A DNA stretch of 19,935 nt from an uncultured Rhizobiaceae group bacterium (GCA_937951455.1 CALFBU010000125.1:1-19935), one strand, 5' to 3'; counted from the first letter of the stretch, positions 6,816-15,509 are shown. Notes: a model not told the origin generated them from the letters alone. Numbers and translations are program-made.

Positions 6816-8219
6816 ATGAATGCACTAGCAAAGAAGTATGAATTTGAGCACTCAACTGTCTTACCAGAAGTTGACTTTAACAAGCCAGCGATTTCAGTTG
6901 TAGGACTTGGCTATGTGGGCGCTGTATCAACGGCGTGTTTGTCACAACTAGGCCACCGCGTAGTCGGCGTCGATGTTGATACCATCAAGGTTCAACAAAT
7001 CGAGGAAGGCTCTTCACCGATCCATGAAAAAAACCTAGGTGAATATCTTCAGGATGGTGTGGCAAATAATCTAATATCAGCGACGACTGATCTTGTGGGT
7101 GCCGTAGTTGATACTTCAGTTACATTTCTTTCAGTAGGTACGCCAACCAGCAAGGATGGTGGTTGCGACTACCGTTATATTGTTTCAGCAGCTCGTGCGA
7201 TAGGCGAAGGTCTGCGCCAGAAAAAATCATATCATGTCGTTGTCATGCGTTGTTCAATCCCGCCAGGTGCAACACTTGATGTGATGGTTCCGGAAATCGA
7301 AAAAGCATCTGGCCTTAAGATGGGTGATGACTTCGGCATTGCTTTTAATCCGGAGTTTCTGAGAGAAGGTACTGCCATTGAAGACTTCTATGCACCACCA
7401 AAAACAGTGGTCGGTGCAAATGATGAACGCGCGGCAAAAATTGTGGCAGACATCTACAAGCCGGTCGATGAAAACGTTCTGATGACAACCATCGATGTGG
7501 CTGAAATGGTCAAATATGTCGATAATGTTTGGCATGCAACCAAGGTAAGCTTTGCAAACGAAATCGGTCGCATCTGCAAGCCATTGGAAATCGATAGCCA
7601 CAAGGTGATGGATATCTTTGTACAAGATACGAAGCTAAATCTCTCACCATATTATTTGAAACCGGGCTTCGCCTTTGGGGGATCGTGTCTACCCAAAGAG
7701 GTACGTGCGGTTGCACATTTGGCAAACAAGCTTGATGTTGAAACGCCGCTCATTAGCAACTTGTCCGCATCCAACTCACTTCAGATTAATGCAGCGACTG
7801 AGATGGTACGCAATTCCGGCCATAAGCGAATTGGTTTTCTGGGACTTGCTTTCAAGGCAGGTACGGATGACCTGCGTGAAAGCCCGATCCTTGAAGTGAT
7901 TAACGCACTTGTTCAGGAAGACTATGAAGTAACGACCTATGATCCAGCAATTGACCCGAACACTCGTATCGAAAATCAATTCACATATGTTGAACATGTT
8001 TGCCCACATCTGAAACCGATGGTTGACGCGCTACCGGATATGATGCGCGCAAATGGCAATCAAGTCATTGAGCAGAGCGACGTCATCGTCGTCACTCAAA
8101 ACACGCCCGAAATTCAAGAACTTGTCGCATCCGCATTTGGTCGCGTCGAAGTCATTGATCTTGTGCGTGTCTTTAAAGATCAACCGATGTTTCAGGGTTA
8201 CCAAGGCATCGGATGGTAA
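6816..8219 (+). CDS. algD: GDP-mannose 6-dehydrogenase (AlgD)
   Basis: Oxidises GDP-mannose to GDP-mannuronate with two NAD+, the committed step of alginate synthesis, in the cytosol. The 467-residue protein has the Rossmann motif GLGYVG (30-35), the NPEFLREGTAIEDF block (178-191), EMVKYVDNVWHATKVSFANEIG around 230-251, and the active-site GFAFGGSCLPKE segment with Cys291. FKAGTDDLRESP in the C-terminal third and the GIGW ending closely follow Pseudomonas AlgD (which ends GICW). These features fit GDP-mannose better than UDP-glucose dehydrogenase, as do the alginate neighbours. It is about 30 residues longer than Pseudomonas AlgD, mostly an N-terminal extension before the Rossmann fold; the ATG has a good AGAGGAA site and no internal ATG precedes the fold. 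It heads a two-gene unit with the RTX gene. Confidence 0.93.
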   Translation: MNALAKKYEFEHSTVLPEVDFNKPAISVVGLGYVGAVSTACLSQLGHRVVGVDVDTIKVQQIEEGSSPIHEKNLGEYLQDGVANNLISATTDLVGAVVDTSVTFLSVGTPTSKDGGCDYRYIVSAARAIGEGLRQKKSYHVVVMRCSIPPGATLDVMVPEIEKASGLKMGDDFGIAFNPEFLREGTAIEDFYAPPKTVVGANDERAAKIVADIYKPVDENVLMTTIDVAEMVKYVDNVWHATKVSFANEIGRICKPLEIDSHKVMDIFVQDTKLNLSPYYLKPGFAFGGSCLPKEVRAVAHLANKLDVETPLISNLSASNSLQINAATEMVRNSGHKRIGFLGLAFKAGTDDLRESPILEVINALVQEDYEVTTYDPAIDPNTRIENQFTYVEHVCPHLKPMVDALPDMMRANGNQVIEQSDVIVVTQNTPEIQELVASAFGRVEVIDLVRVFKDQPMFQGYQGIGW

Positions 8220-8272
8220 ATCCCCAACAAACTAAAACAATAATAAACAACATAACAGCAGAGGCATAAAAT

Positions 8273-10036
8273 ATGACTGTAGATACAGACATGAATATCT
8301 CCCTCATTCAGGGCACGAATGGAGAAGATAATATTACAGGAACAGGTCGTTCAGAAGTAATTTCTGGCAATCACGGCGATGATACTATTCGCGCACTAAG
8401 TGGCGACGATGACGTTTACGGCGGTTCTGGTAATGACACACTTTATGGCCAGGGTGGTAACGATACCATCTACGGAAACGGTAAACCGGCCTATGTCGAT
8501 TTGCAAAATCTGGTCATTCAAAACGCAACAACCGCAACCGTTACGTTCGTCGATGAAGGTGCCGGGTATCGAAACGCGCTCGGCGTTTATGAAATTGGCC
8601 CAAATGGCGAAATTACAAATGTCCAAATCCTGTTCGCCAATGCGTCGAAACAAGGTAGCGGCGGCGATTTGATTAGTAATCAATCATTTGTACAGTTTGA
8701 TGTCAGTGCTGGTGCGCAATTGGGTTTCTTTGTCGTCTCCAATGGCTACGGCAAGGGTGCTGATAACCGTGAAGCGCTTGAAGGTCTTAATGGCACTTAT
8801 GAAATGCGTGCGCTGGATGGTGGTCCTGCGGTAGTGGGTGCGCCGATGGAATTATGGTATATCGACAGTACAACAGGTGAAGAATATCACGTAAAAAGTC
8901 AGTTTGGTCATGATATCTTCCACTCAACAGGTTCCGTACCAACGGATCTCGCAACAAATCCTGATAACTACCTGCATGTTGTTGGCCGTGCCAATGCTGT
9001 AGGGGGTGATCTTCTGCTTGGTTTTGAAGACATCAGAGGTGGTGGCGATAACGACTATGATGATACCGTCATCAACGTCGATATTGGTCAGGATAATATT
9101 GTGGCACTTCTGCCAACACCGTCTGGCAATGGCAGCAACTTGCCGGATGATGACATTCTGTACGGTGGCGATGGCAATGATGTCATGTTCGGCATATCCG
9201 GTGATGACCGTCTTGAAGGGGGGCGCGGTAATGATGAATTGTCCGGCAACTCCGGCAATGATGTGCTCTTCGGTAATGATGGTGCTGATATCTTGAACGG
9301 AAACTCTGGCAACGATGTCCTGAATGGTGGCGCAGGGATCGATGAACTCTTCGGCAATTCAGGCGATGATACGCTGTCAGGTGATGGTGGCAATGACACA
9401 CTTTCCGGTGGCAGTGGTAACGATCAACTGTTTGGCGGCTCGGGTGCAGATGATATTTCTGGTGGCTCGGGAGAAGACGTTCTACATGGTGGCAGTGGCA
9501 ATGATGCCATGAACGGCAATAGTGGCAATGACACGCTTTACGGCGAAAGTGGCGCAGATACCCTGAAAGGCCATTCCGGTAACGATTCCCTGTTTGGCGG
9601 CGACGGTGCTGATAAAATTGTCGGCGGCGGTGGGGATGATATCCTCTCTGGTGGCGCTCACAATGACAAAGTATACGGCGGATCAGGCGCTGACGTAATG
9701 TCGGGTGGTGATGGTAATGATTATCTGACCGGCAGCAGTGGTAATGACATTATCAATGGCGGCGCTGGCAATGATAAAATCAGAGGCGGCAGCGGAGAAG
9801 ATACTTATGTCTATGACCTTGCTGACGGCCATTTGGGAAGTGACAGGCTCTATGATTTTGAAGTCATCGATACCATTTCAATCGAAAACAGCGACTTCAG
9901 TTCCTATGAAGATTTGTCAGATCACATAGTGCAATCGGGCGATGATGTGACGATCAATCTTGAAGATCAAGGTATGATTACAATTCATGACATTAATCTT
10001 GCCACGCTAAGCGAAGACAATTTCGTATTTGCGTAA
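8273..10036 (+). CDS. Secreted RTX calcium-binding protein with a DUF4114 domain
   Basis: Acidic, Gly/Asp/Asn-rich protein of 587 residues without a Sec signal. Order: six degenerate RTX nonapeptides (about residues 14-70), a DUF4114-type domain (about 72-275, with AGYRNALGVYEIGPNGE, SQFGHDIFHS and LLLGFEDIRGGGDNDYDD), a second RTX array of 24 consecutive nonapeptides of the GGxGxDxLx kind (about 292-507), and a C-terminal tail (508-587) that ends in hydrophobic/acidic residues (DNFVFA), as in type I secretion substrates. RTX repeats fold into a calcium-bound beta-roll after export. It lies 53 bp after algD with no terminator between, so it is probably cotranscribed; an AGAGG at 8260-8264 precedes the ATG. 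It recalls the R-modules of Azotobacter AlgE epimerases, but no catalytic epimerase or lyase domain is present. A matrix protein or polymer-binding role is inferred. No type I exporter is in the window. Confidence 0.85.
   Translation: MTVDTDMNISLIQGTNGEDNITGTGRSEVISGNHGDDTIRALSGDDDVYGGSGNDTLYGQGGNDTIYGNGKPAYVDLQNLVIQNATTATVTFVDEGAGYRNALGVYEIGPNGEITNVQILFANASKQGSGGDLISNQSFVQFDVSAGAQLGFFVVSNGYGKGADNREALEGLNGTYEMRALDGGPAVVGAPMELWYIDSTTGEEYHVKSQFGHDIFHSTGSVPTDLATNPDNYLHVVGRANAVGGDLLLGFEDIRGGGDNDYDDTVINVDIGQDNIVALLPTPSGNGSNLPDDDILYGGDGNDVMFGISGDDRLEGGRGNDELSGNSGNDVLFGNDGADILNGNSGNDVLNGGAGIDELFGNSGDDTLSGDGGNDTLSGGSGNDQLFGGSGADDISGGSGEDVLHGGSGNDAMNGNSGNDTLYGESGADTLKGHSGNDSLFGGDGADKIVGGGGDDILSGGAHNDKVYGGSGADVMSGGDGNDYLTGSSGNDIINGGAGNDKIRGGSGEDTYVYDLADGHLGSDRLYDFEVIDTISIENSDFSSYEDLSDHIVQSGDDVTINLEDQGMITIHDINLATLSEDNFVFA
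9146..9793 (+). repeat. RTX nonapeptide array (24 repeats of about 27 bp)
   Basis: In-frame tandem coding repeat, each unit a variant of G-G/N-x-G-x-D-x-L/I-x. DNA copies are divergent, so this is a protein-level repeat. Regular GND/GAD/GDD calcium-ligand triplets recur every nine residues without interruption. Confidence 0.92.
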
Positions 10037-10056
10037 GAGTAAATTTGCTCCACCTC

Positions 10057-10086
10057 AAAGGCCGATTGAAAAATCGGCCTTTTTTT
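10057..10086 (+). terminator. Rho-independent terminator after the RTX gene
   Basis: Perfect 11-bp stem AAAGGCCGATT (10057-10067) and AATCGGCCTTT (10072-10082) with a GAAA tetraloop, continuing in T to 10086, 20 bp after the RTX stop. It marks the end of the algD unit. The remaining 111 bp to the next gene hold no convincing promoter. Confidence 0.93.
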
Positions 10087-10197
10087 GATCCAATCTCGGT
10101 AGAGCGATGAGATAAAGATCTTCAATTTCCAAATGCAATATTGCTACTGTCCATTTAACCGAATATGGTCGAGATAGTTTTGTTGTAAAGCCATTAT

Positions 10198-12534
10198 TTG
10201 ACTGGGAAGCAAGTGCTTAGAAAATTCGTAACGCACGTTTATGGCAATCCATTCATGTATTGTTTGCTCCTGTTGGCCCTTTTAAAATCTGGAACAATCC
10301 AAACCGATGCAACGCCTTACGGGGATGGGCGACGTATCATGGTTTGGCTAGCCTATTTACAAGAATCTGCCAACGGGTTTGCACATTGGTTGCCATTTAG
10401 AAACGGTGGTATGCCGCTGTTTGCCGATCCGGAACAATTTTGGGCGTTAATGCCTTTTGTAAATGCTTCAAGTCCAAACGCAAATTTGCAGCTTAATATT
10501 CTACTCTACATATACTGCATTTTACCATTTTTCCCCGCATGGTTCGTGGCCAAACGAATAGGCATTGCACCTGTATGGGCAGGACTGGCAGCTCTATTTG
10601 TTTCATTCAATGGATACATGATCATAACGGAGCAAAGTGCGAGATTTGCAGCTTTTATAAATCTCACAACACTATTGGCAGTTTTTGCTATTTTGCTCAG
10701 GCCTCAAAAAGGCTTGCGTGATTTTACCGAAATTACCATTCTGGTAGGCGTTTGCCTGAGCGTGGCCTTTCAATACGCCATTGTTCATATTCTGTTGATC
10801 TACTCGGTTATGTTATTTAGCCGACGCTCGAGTAACACCACAACATCACGTCACTTTTTCAGAGCAAGTTTGATTACGGCTGTCATAGGCGTCGTTTCCA
10901 TCATGCTTGCAATGATTTTAGTCCTGCCCGTATTCGGTCACCTGCTGGATATTCGTACTCAACAAGGTCAGTTTTTTTATCTGCCTAATTTGAAAAACGG
11001 GCTGGAAAGTTTTCTTGGGCTGGTTCTGCCGTTTACATCAAAAGGTGATCCTGTTTTCACATCCCTGCTGCTTATCCCCGCGATCGTGATCGCTTGGAGC
11101 TTTGGCATTCCAGAGAAAATGAAGAAGTTGGCGATCAAATTATCATTGCCTATCGCATTTTGCTTCTTATTTCTTTTGATGGTTTTGCCTGTTGCAGGGC
11201 CGCCGCTTGCGACCATCTATGAAAACATCCCGATTATTTCGACGATAAGACAATTGGGTTACGCTCTGGGTGTCTTATCAATGTTTGTCCCGTTTTTTGC
11301 TTTTGGCATATTTGCATTTGTAAAAGACAGAAAGACAACTGCGCTGGGGAAAGCTGGTCGCGTCCTATGCTGTTCGTATTTTTTACTGAGCGCAATTTCA
11401 GCCCTCGCTTTTGGCTTGGGAAAACAAAACCTGACTTCAGATATCGCGGTCATCGCGGGCAGTATTTTGCTCCTGATCATGGCGTTATATTTGTTAATGC
11501 CGCGTCTTTTCAAATACGATGTTTTGAAAAATTTCCATACCTTTGGTTCATTGGGCTTCGTTCTTGCTTTCATCTCCATACTTTTTCTTTTGCCAAGCGC
11601 ATTTTATGAGCGCCATCCCGATCGCCCCAAGTTAAAACTGCACGTAACAAACGAACGCCAATTTTCAGAATTCAAAAAAATTATTTCTGAAGACCCAGCA
11701 CAATATTCCAAAGTTCTTACCAGTGCTTCAGGCAATCAACTGGGTTTCTTATACGCTTCCACGCGCACCATCGGTGGGTTCAGTACTTACATGCCTGAGA
11801 GCTTTTCTTATGTGATGCGTTTGCTTAGCCCCAAGATTGATTGGAAAACACAAAGACCCCATTGGGTTAAACGGGTACCCTGTAAAGACTATGATGCAAC
11901 AGCGCTTGAAATGATGAATGTGAATTATCTGATTTGCGTCAAAAATAGGGTTGCTACAAATTTGCCGAAGGGATTTGAAATTGTAGCAAGCCAAAATCGA
12001 TATGCTTTGCTCAAACGCAGGGATGCAAGCGCACAATCGTTGCGTGTTTATTGCCGATACCGTGTTGCACAACAAACAAATCCGGACCTGCTGCGTGATG
12101 ATATTCTCAATGCTTATTCAAAAAGACAATTGCTTATCCCTGAGGATTTTGAAGAAACGAAGCAAGATGCAAATTGCCCCAATGATGATTTTGCTGAAGC
12201 CGATGTTGTCAAAAAAACCGACAAGCCAGATGAAATGGTTCTTGAGGTTTCAAGCAAACAAAGCGGCACGCTGGTTGTTCCAGATAACTATAACGCTGGA
12301 TGGCGCGCAACGGTTAATGGTTCACTGCAAACGGTACTCCCTGCATTCTTCGCATTTCGAGGTGTTCGAGTGGAGGCAGGAAACAACATCGTCAAATTGG
12401 AATATCGGGACCGATATTTTGAGACAGGTGCGCTTGTCTCAGGGGTGACATTGGCGCTGCTATGTTTTATCTGGATTATGTCTTTTGTTTTCAGTTTTAA
12501 AAGGCGCAAAGAGAACCACGTTTCCAATATCTAA
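10198..12534 (+). CDS. YfhO-like GT-C membrane glycosyltransferase
   Basis: Large polytopic protein of up to 778 residues: about ten to eleven hydrophobic helices between residues 20 and 470, a soluble, probably periplasmic segment (about 475-735), and a last helix (about 742-765) with a basic tail. The first extracytoplasmic loop is acidic (TDATPYGDGRR, then FADPEQF), as in GT-C enzymes that use polyprenyl-phosphate sugars. The segment DNYNAGWRATVNG, then FRGVRVEAGNNIVKLEYRD, is the YfhO-family hallmark near the C-terminus. YfhO proteins glycosylate lipoteichoic acid or lipids in Gram-positives; here the acceptor is unknown. The frame is closed upstream at 10186, and the first start is TTG at 10198, with GTG at 10213 and ATG at 10255 as alternatives; none has a good ribosome site, so the start is uncertain. 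With the GtrA-like and GtrB-like genes downstream it could be the transferase of a three-component system. Confidence 0.75.
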   Translation: MTGKQVLRKFVTHVYGNPFMYCLLLLALLKSGTIQTDATPYGDGRRIMVWLAYLQESANGFAHWLPFRNGGMPLFADPEQFWALMPFVNASSPNANLQLNILLYIYCILPFFPAWFVAKRIGIAPVWAGLAALFVSFNGYMIITEQSARFAAFINLTTLLAVFAILLRPQKGLRDFTEITILVGVCLSVAFQYAIVHILLIYSVMLFSRRSSNTTTSRHFFRASLITAVIGVVSIMLAMILVLPVFGHLLDIRTQQGQFFYLPNLKNGLESFLGLVLPFTSKGDPVFTSLLLIPAIVIAWSFGIPEKMKKLAIKLSLPIAFCFLFLLMVLPVAGPPLATIYENIPIISTIRQLGYALGVLSMFVPFFAFGIFAFVKDRKTTALGKAGRVLCCSYFLLSAISALAFGLGKQNLTSDIAVIAGSILLLIMALYLLMPRLFKYDVLKNFHTFGSLGFVLAFISILFLLPSAFYERHPDRPKLKLHVTNERQFSEFKKIISEDPAQYSKVLTSASGNQLGFLYASTRTIGGFSTYMPESFSYVMRLLSPKIDWKTQRPHWVKRVPCKDYDATALEMMNVNYLICVKNRVATNLPKGFEIVASQNRYALLKRRDASAQSLRVYCRYRVAQQTNPDLLRDDILNAYSKRQLLIPEDFEETKQDANCPNDDFAEADVVKKTDKPDEMVLEVSSKQSGTLVVPDNYNAGWRATVNGSLQTVLPAFFAFRGVRVEAGNNIVKLEYRDRYFETGALVSGVTLALLCFIWIMSFVFSFKRRKENHVSNI

Positions 12535-12562
12535 TTTTCATCCGTAACAAGAATGGACCGAC

Positions 12563-12904
12563 ATGACAGGATATATAATTCTTGGCGGACTGAGAAACAT
12601 TTTCAGCCTTGGTGTTTTGACCTATTTGACACACATAGGCCTTCCAGTTTCCTTTGCTCTATTGATCGTGCTGTCAATGGATTTTGTGCTCTACTCAATA
12701 CAGGTCAGATATTTTGTGGGAACGGTTAACTTGCTCACCGTGGCGAAGGTTTTTGTGTTTCTCTATTTTGCAAACCGTTTTTTGCTCTGGGGGCTGTATG
12801 ATAAAATGACGCTTCCGATCTACATCGCTCAGGCAATCTCAGTGGTCATATTAATCATTGGCGGATACTTCTATTTAAGATCAAAACGCCAACTTCCCTT
12901 GTAG
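12563..12904 (+). CDS. GtrA-like small membrane protein (putative lipid-linked sugar flippase)
   Basis: Small protein of 113 residues with four predicted membrane helices (about residues 4-24, 28-46, 60-80, 84-104) and a basic tail (LRSKRQLPL). Size, helix count and the ILGGLRNIFSLGVLTYL start resemble GtrA/DPMS-flippase-like proteins, which are thought to flip polyprenyl-phosphate-linked sugars to the periplasm. It sits between a GT-C enzyme and, further down, a GtrB/ArnC-type synthase, the partners expected in Gtr systems. It follows the GT-C gene by 28 bp. The match is by overall pattern and not by a diagnostic motif, so a generic four-helix membrane protein is possible. A weak TGGA lies five bases before the ATG. 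Confidence 0.6.
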   Translation: MTGYIILGGLRNIFSLGVLTYLTHIGLPVSFALLIVLSMDFVLYSIQVRYFVGTVNLLTVAKVFVFLYFANRFLLWGLYDKMTLPIYIAQAISVVILIIGGYFYLRSKRQLPL

Positions 12905-12920
12905 ACGAGAAAAATCACTT

Positions 12921-13805
12921 ATGGAAAAACTTGAAACAAGACTTGAGGCATTTATTGCAAATTTTGATGTTGAGAAATTATGCAAGGATTGCGCTCAGCC
13001 TCTTGGCATAAGTGAGCTTGATACGAGAGAACTTTTAAACACATATCTGAATGAAGCGAAGAGCAATATTCATCTCATCACGCCATACCTGAGAAAAGAT
13101 ATCAGAATTCTGGAAGTGGGTAGCGGCATCGGAATTTTGACCGCTTTTTTAAAAAGCGAGGGCTACAATATCTTGGGAATTGAGCCAGGTGCGCAGGGTG
13201 GTTTCAGCTTTATGACTTCCATGCAAGATGCGGTTCTGCGCCAAGTCGCCCCGCAACTCAAACCTGAAATTCTCACCATTGGCGCAAGCGAACTTGATGA
13301 AAATGTGCATGGTACATTTGATCTGATTTTCTCAATACATGTGATGGAACACATTTTTCCGCTTGATAGCGCAGTTAAGGCAATGGCAGGTGTCTTGTCT
13401 GATGGTGGTATTATGCGCCATCTTTGCCCCAATTATAATTTTCCGTTTGAGCCGCATCTGGGAATTCCACTTGTGCCATTTTTTCCAAAAGTAACCCGTT
13501 ATATTTTACCCAAGAAAATCAAAGCCAATCAATCTATTTGGGATGGCGTAAATTTCGTGACGTCATCAAGGATAAAAAACCTTGCCTCAAAAAATGGTTT
13601 GAAAAGCGAGTTTGAGCGAGGTGTTATGGCGAGGTTTTTCATGCGTCTGCAAAGTGATACGACATTCGCAAACCGGCATCAGGGTTTGATAGGACATTTG
13701 GGAAAAATGCGTTTTATCGGAAAGCTGATTGGAGTGATTTTCAAATTAATTCCACCGGCTCTAGCGACGCCCATGATCATGACTTTGACACACGATAAAA
13801 AGTAA
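12921..13805 (+). CDS. Class I SAM-dependent methyltransferase
   Basis: Soluble protein of 294 residues with the SAM-binding motif I ILEVGSGIG (63-71), an acidic loop IEPG (87-90), and the motif FDLIFSIHVMEHIFPLD (133-149) typical of Methyltransf_11 enzymes. The later region CPNYNFPFEPHLGIP (169-183) is common in methyltransferases of glycan and lipid clusters. The N-terminal 60 residues are helical and charged. Substrate is unknown; its place between the GtrA-like gene and a second methyltransferase suggests a sugar, a polyprenyl-linked sugar or a polymer end. A GAGAAA stretch lies about ten bases before the ATG. Spacing of 16 bp from the gene before implies one transcript. Confidence 0.82.
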   Translation: MEKLETRLEAFIANFDVEKLCKDCAQPLGISELDTRELLNTYLNEAKSNIHLITPYLRKDIRILEVGSGIGILTAFLKSEGYNILGIEPGAQGGFSFMTSMQDAVLRQVAPQLKPEILTIGASELDENVHGTFDLIFSIHVMEHIFPLDSAVKAMAGVLSDGGIMRHLCPNYNFPFEPHLGIPLVPFFPKVTRYILPKKIKANQSIWDGVNFVTSSRIKNLASKNGLKSEFERGVMARFFMRLQSDTTFANRHQGLIGHLGKMRFIGKLIGVIFKLIPPALATPMIMTLTHDKK

Positions 13806-13849
13806 TCCGCACTGGAACGAAAACAACGAAACTGGAAAGTAGCGGCAAG

Positions 13850-14470
13850 ATGGAAAAAACAACGGGCGCGTATAGGCTAACGCAGGTCTCTGCCATATAT
13901 GATTTTTATCAAAAGGCACTTGGTTCGCATCGTGCCAGAAACACAATCGTATCAAATCATATTCGCCCAAAAGAAAATGACTTCGTATTAGACCTTGGCT
14001 GTGGCTCGGCAGAAGTGCTTCCCTTTTTGGGAGACGTAAACTACGTGGGCATTGATCGTAATCAGGGGCATATTGATAACGCCAAGTCGCAATTTGCAGA
14101 TCAGGGAATATTTCATTGTGGTGACTTTTCGGATGCCAGGAATTTTTCCAAAGAGGGCTATGACCTGATACTGTGCCTGGGCCTTTTGCATCATCTCGGT
14201 GACAAGGAAGTGCAGGATCTCGCTAAACTTGCCAAAAGTCTTTTATTGCCTGATGGGCGTCTGATTGCGGTCGACCCGGCCTTTGTGGAAAATCAAAATC
14301 CAATCGCCAGGAAACTGGCGCAGTGGGACTCTGGACAAAATGTACGCATGCCCGAGCAATATTGCAGTTTGCTTTCTAACAGCTTTTCGAATGTCAGTTT
14401 CAAGGTCTATAACAATCTGCTTCGGGTGCCTTATACCCATTGCATAACGACTGCTCAAAACCAGGAATAA
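13850..14470 (+). CDS. Class I SAM-dependent methyltransferase
   Basis: Protein of 206 residues with motif I VLDLGCGSAEVLPFL (46-60), an acidic YVGIDRN (65-71) that should bind the SAM ribose, CGDFSDA (90-96), and the motif YDLILCLGLLHHLGDKE (104-120), the usual post-motif order. It is distinct from the preceding methyltransferase (shorter, different C-terminus), so this is not a recent tandem duplication. The C-terminal part around NLLRVPYTHCI shows no further known domain. Probably cytosolic; substrate likely a nucleotide- or lipid-linked sugar by context. It starts 44 bp after the previous gene with only a weak GGAAAG upstream, so start choice is fair. Confidence 0.8.
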   Translation: MEKTTGAYRLTQVSAIYDFYQKALGSHRARNTIVSNHIRPKENDFVLDLGCGSAEVLPFLGDVNYVGIDRNQGHIDNAKSQFADQGIFHCGDFSDARNFSKEGYDLILCLGLLHHLGDKEVQDLAKLAKSLLLPDGRLIAVDPAFVENQNPIARKLAQWDSGQNVRMPEQYCSLLSNSFSNVSFKVYNNLLRVPYTHCITTAQNQE

Positions 14471-14540
14471 TTGACCTTGGCAAACTCACGCTATAACAGT
14501 GAAGCCAAGCAAAATCCAAAGTCTAGTGAGTTCTGTGTAA

Positions 14541-15485
14541 ATGAAAAAATTTGAAATTGTAACGGTAACCGGTGGTCTTGGATTTATTGGAAAACACTTT
14601 GTAAGACGTTGTCTCGAACAGGGCTGTTTTGTCCGCAACATTGATAAAGTCAGCTATGCAGCTGACCTGACGGTTAAGGAAGAGTTTGAGCAGCACGAAA
14701 ATTATCGTCTCTATGAAGTTGATGTTGCAGAAATTGATTATCTGCCAGAATCCGATGTCATTGTTAATTTTGCTGCAGAGAGCCATGTTGATAATGCAAT
14801 CACATCAAATCATGCGTTTTGCGTAACGAATTTTTTGGGAACGCAAAACCTTCTTGAACTTGTCCGTTCAAAACAAGTGAATGAAAGACCGTTGTTCATC
14901 CATATTTCCACGGATGAGGTTTATGGCGATATTATTGAGGGCAAGCATGATGAAAACCACCGTCTTGTTCCCTCCAATCCGTATTCAGCTTCAAAGGCTG
15001 CAGCTGACATGTTGGTCAAAAGCTGGGGACGTACCTATGGCATCAACTGGCAAATCCTGAGGCCAACCAATAATTACGGTGAACACCAATATCCTGAAAA
15101 GCTGGTGCCAAAAAGTGCATGGCGCATGCGTCGTGGTCAGGCTGCACTGATGCATGGGGATGGAAGTTACATTCGTTCCTGGTTGCATGCAGAAGACACA
15201 GTCGATGCCATCATGACCGTAATGGAAAAAGGTGAACGCGACAGTATTTACAATGTCGGCAGCAATATTGAATTGCAAAACATTGAGGTGCTTCGTGCCA
15301 TCGCCAAACATTTGAACGTGCCAGAAGATATAGCCTGGAAATCAACTGGCAATCGACTCGGGCAGGACGTAAGATACAGCCTTGACGATCAAAAACTGCG
15401 GTCTTTGGGTTGGGAGCCTAAAAGAGAGTTTTTCTCTGAACTACCAGGAATCATAGACAGTTTCGATTTTAAACGTTTTGCCTGA
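14541..15485 (+). CDS. NDP-sugar 4,6-dehydratase (RmlB-like, extended SDR family)
   Basis: Protein of 314 residues (RmlB itself is about 355) with the NAD-binding motif TGGLGFIG (10-17), NFAAESHVD (76-84), the 4,6-dehydratase catalytic triplet T124-D125-E126 in HISTDEVYGD, and the Tyr148/Lys152 pair in YSASK. The stretch LRPTNNYGEHQYPEKLVPK, later HGDGSYIRSWLHAEDT, is characteristic of dTDP-glucose 4,6-dehydratases. It would make a 4-keto-6-deoxy sugar for the aminotransferase next in line. The base sugar nucleotide (dTDP-glucose or other) is not fixed by sequence, and no RmlA or RmlD is in the window. It is somewhat short because the N-terminal and mid-loop segments are compact. No clear ribosome site precedes the ATG. 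Confidence 0.87.
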   Translation: MKKFEIVTVTGGLGFIGKHFVRRCLEQGCFVRNIDKVSYAADLTVKEEFEQHENYRLYEVDVAEIDYLPESDVIVNFAAESHVDNAITSNHAFCVTNFLGTQNLLELVRSKQVNERPLFIHISTDEVYGDIIEGKHDENHRLVPSNPYSASKAAADMLVKSWGRTYGINWQILRPTNNYGEHQYPEKLVPKSAWRMRRGQAALMHGDGSYIRSWLHAEDTVDAIMTVMEKGERDSIYNVGSNIELQNIEVLRAIAKHLNVPEDIAWKSTGNRLGQDVRYSLDDQKLRSLGWEPKREFFSELPGIIDSFDFKRFA

Positions 15486-15509
15486 CAACTTTGAAAGACG
15501 CTTCAAAAC

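Noticed and set aside
6816..8219. Dehydrogenase considered as UDP-glucose dehydrogenase
   Set aside because: The GFAFGGSCLPKE context, FKAGTDDLRESP and GIGW ending follow AlgD more closely, and the neighbours are alginate genes.
9088..9401. Antisense open frames over the RTX repeats
   Set aside because: They are Ser/Pro- or His-rich shadows of the regular coding repeat on the other strand and have no independent gene features.
9146..9793. Tandem repeat considered as a CRISPR array
   Set aside because: Units are 27 bp, in frame, degenerate and contiguous without spacers; they encode RTX nonapeptides.
8273..10036. RTX protein considered as an AlgE-type C5-epimerase or alginate lyase
   Set aside because: The only non-RTX domain matches DUF4114; no parallel beta-helix epimerase module or lyase motif is seen.
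10135..10144. GCAATATTGC palindrome ahead of the GT-C gene
   Set aside because: A single 10-bp palindrome in AT-rich DNA, with no second copy or promoter near it.
14471..14497. TTGACC and TATAAC as an internal sigma-70 promoter before the dehydratase gene
   Set aside because: Spacing is only 15 bp and the surrounding run of genes looks like one transcript; too weak to list.
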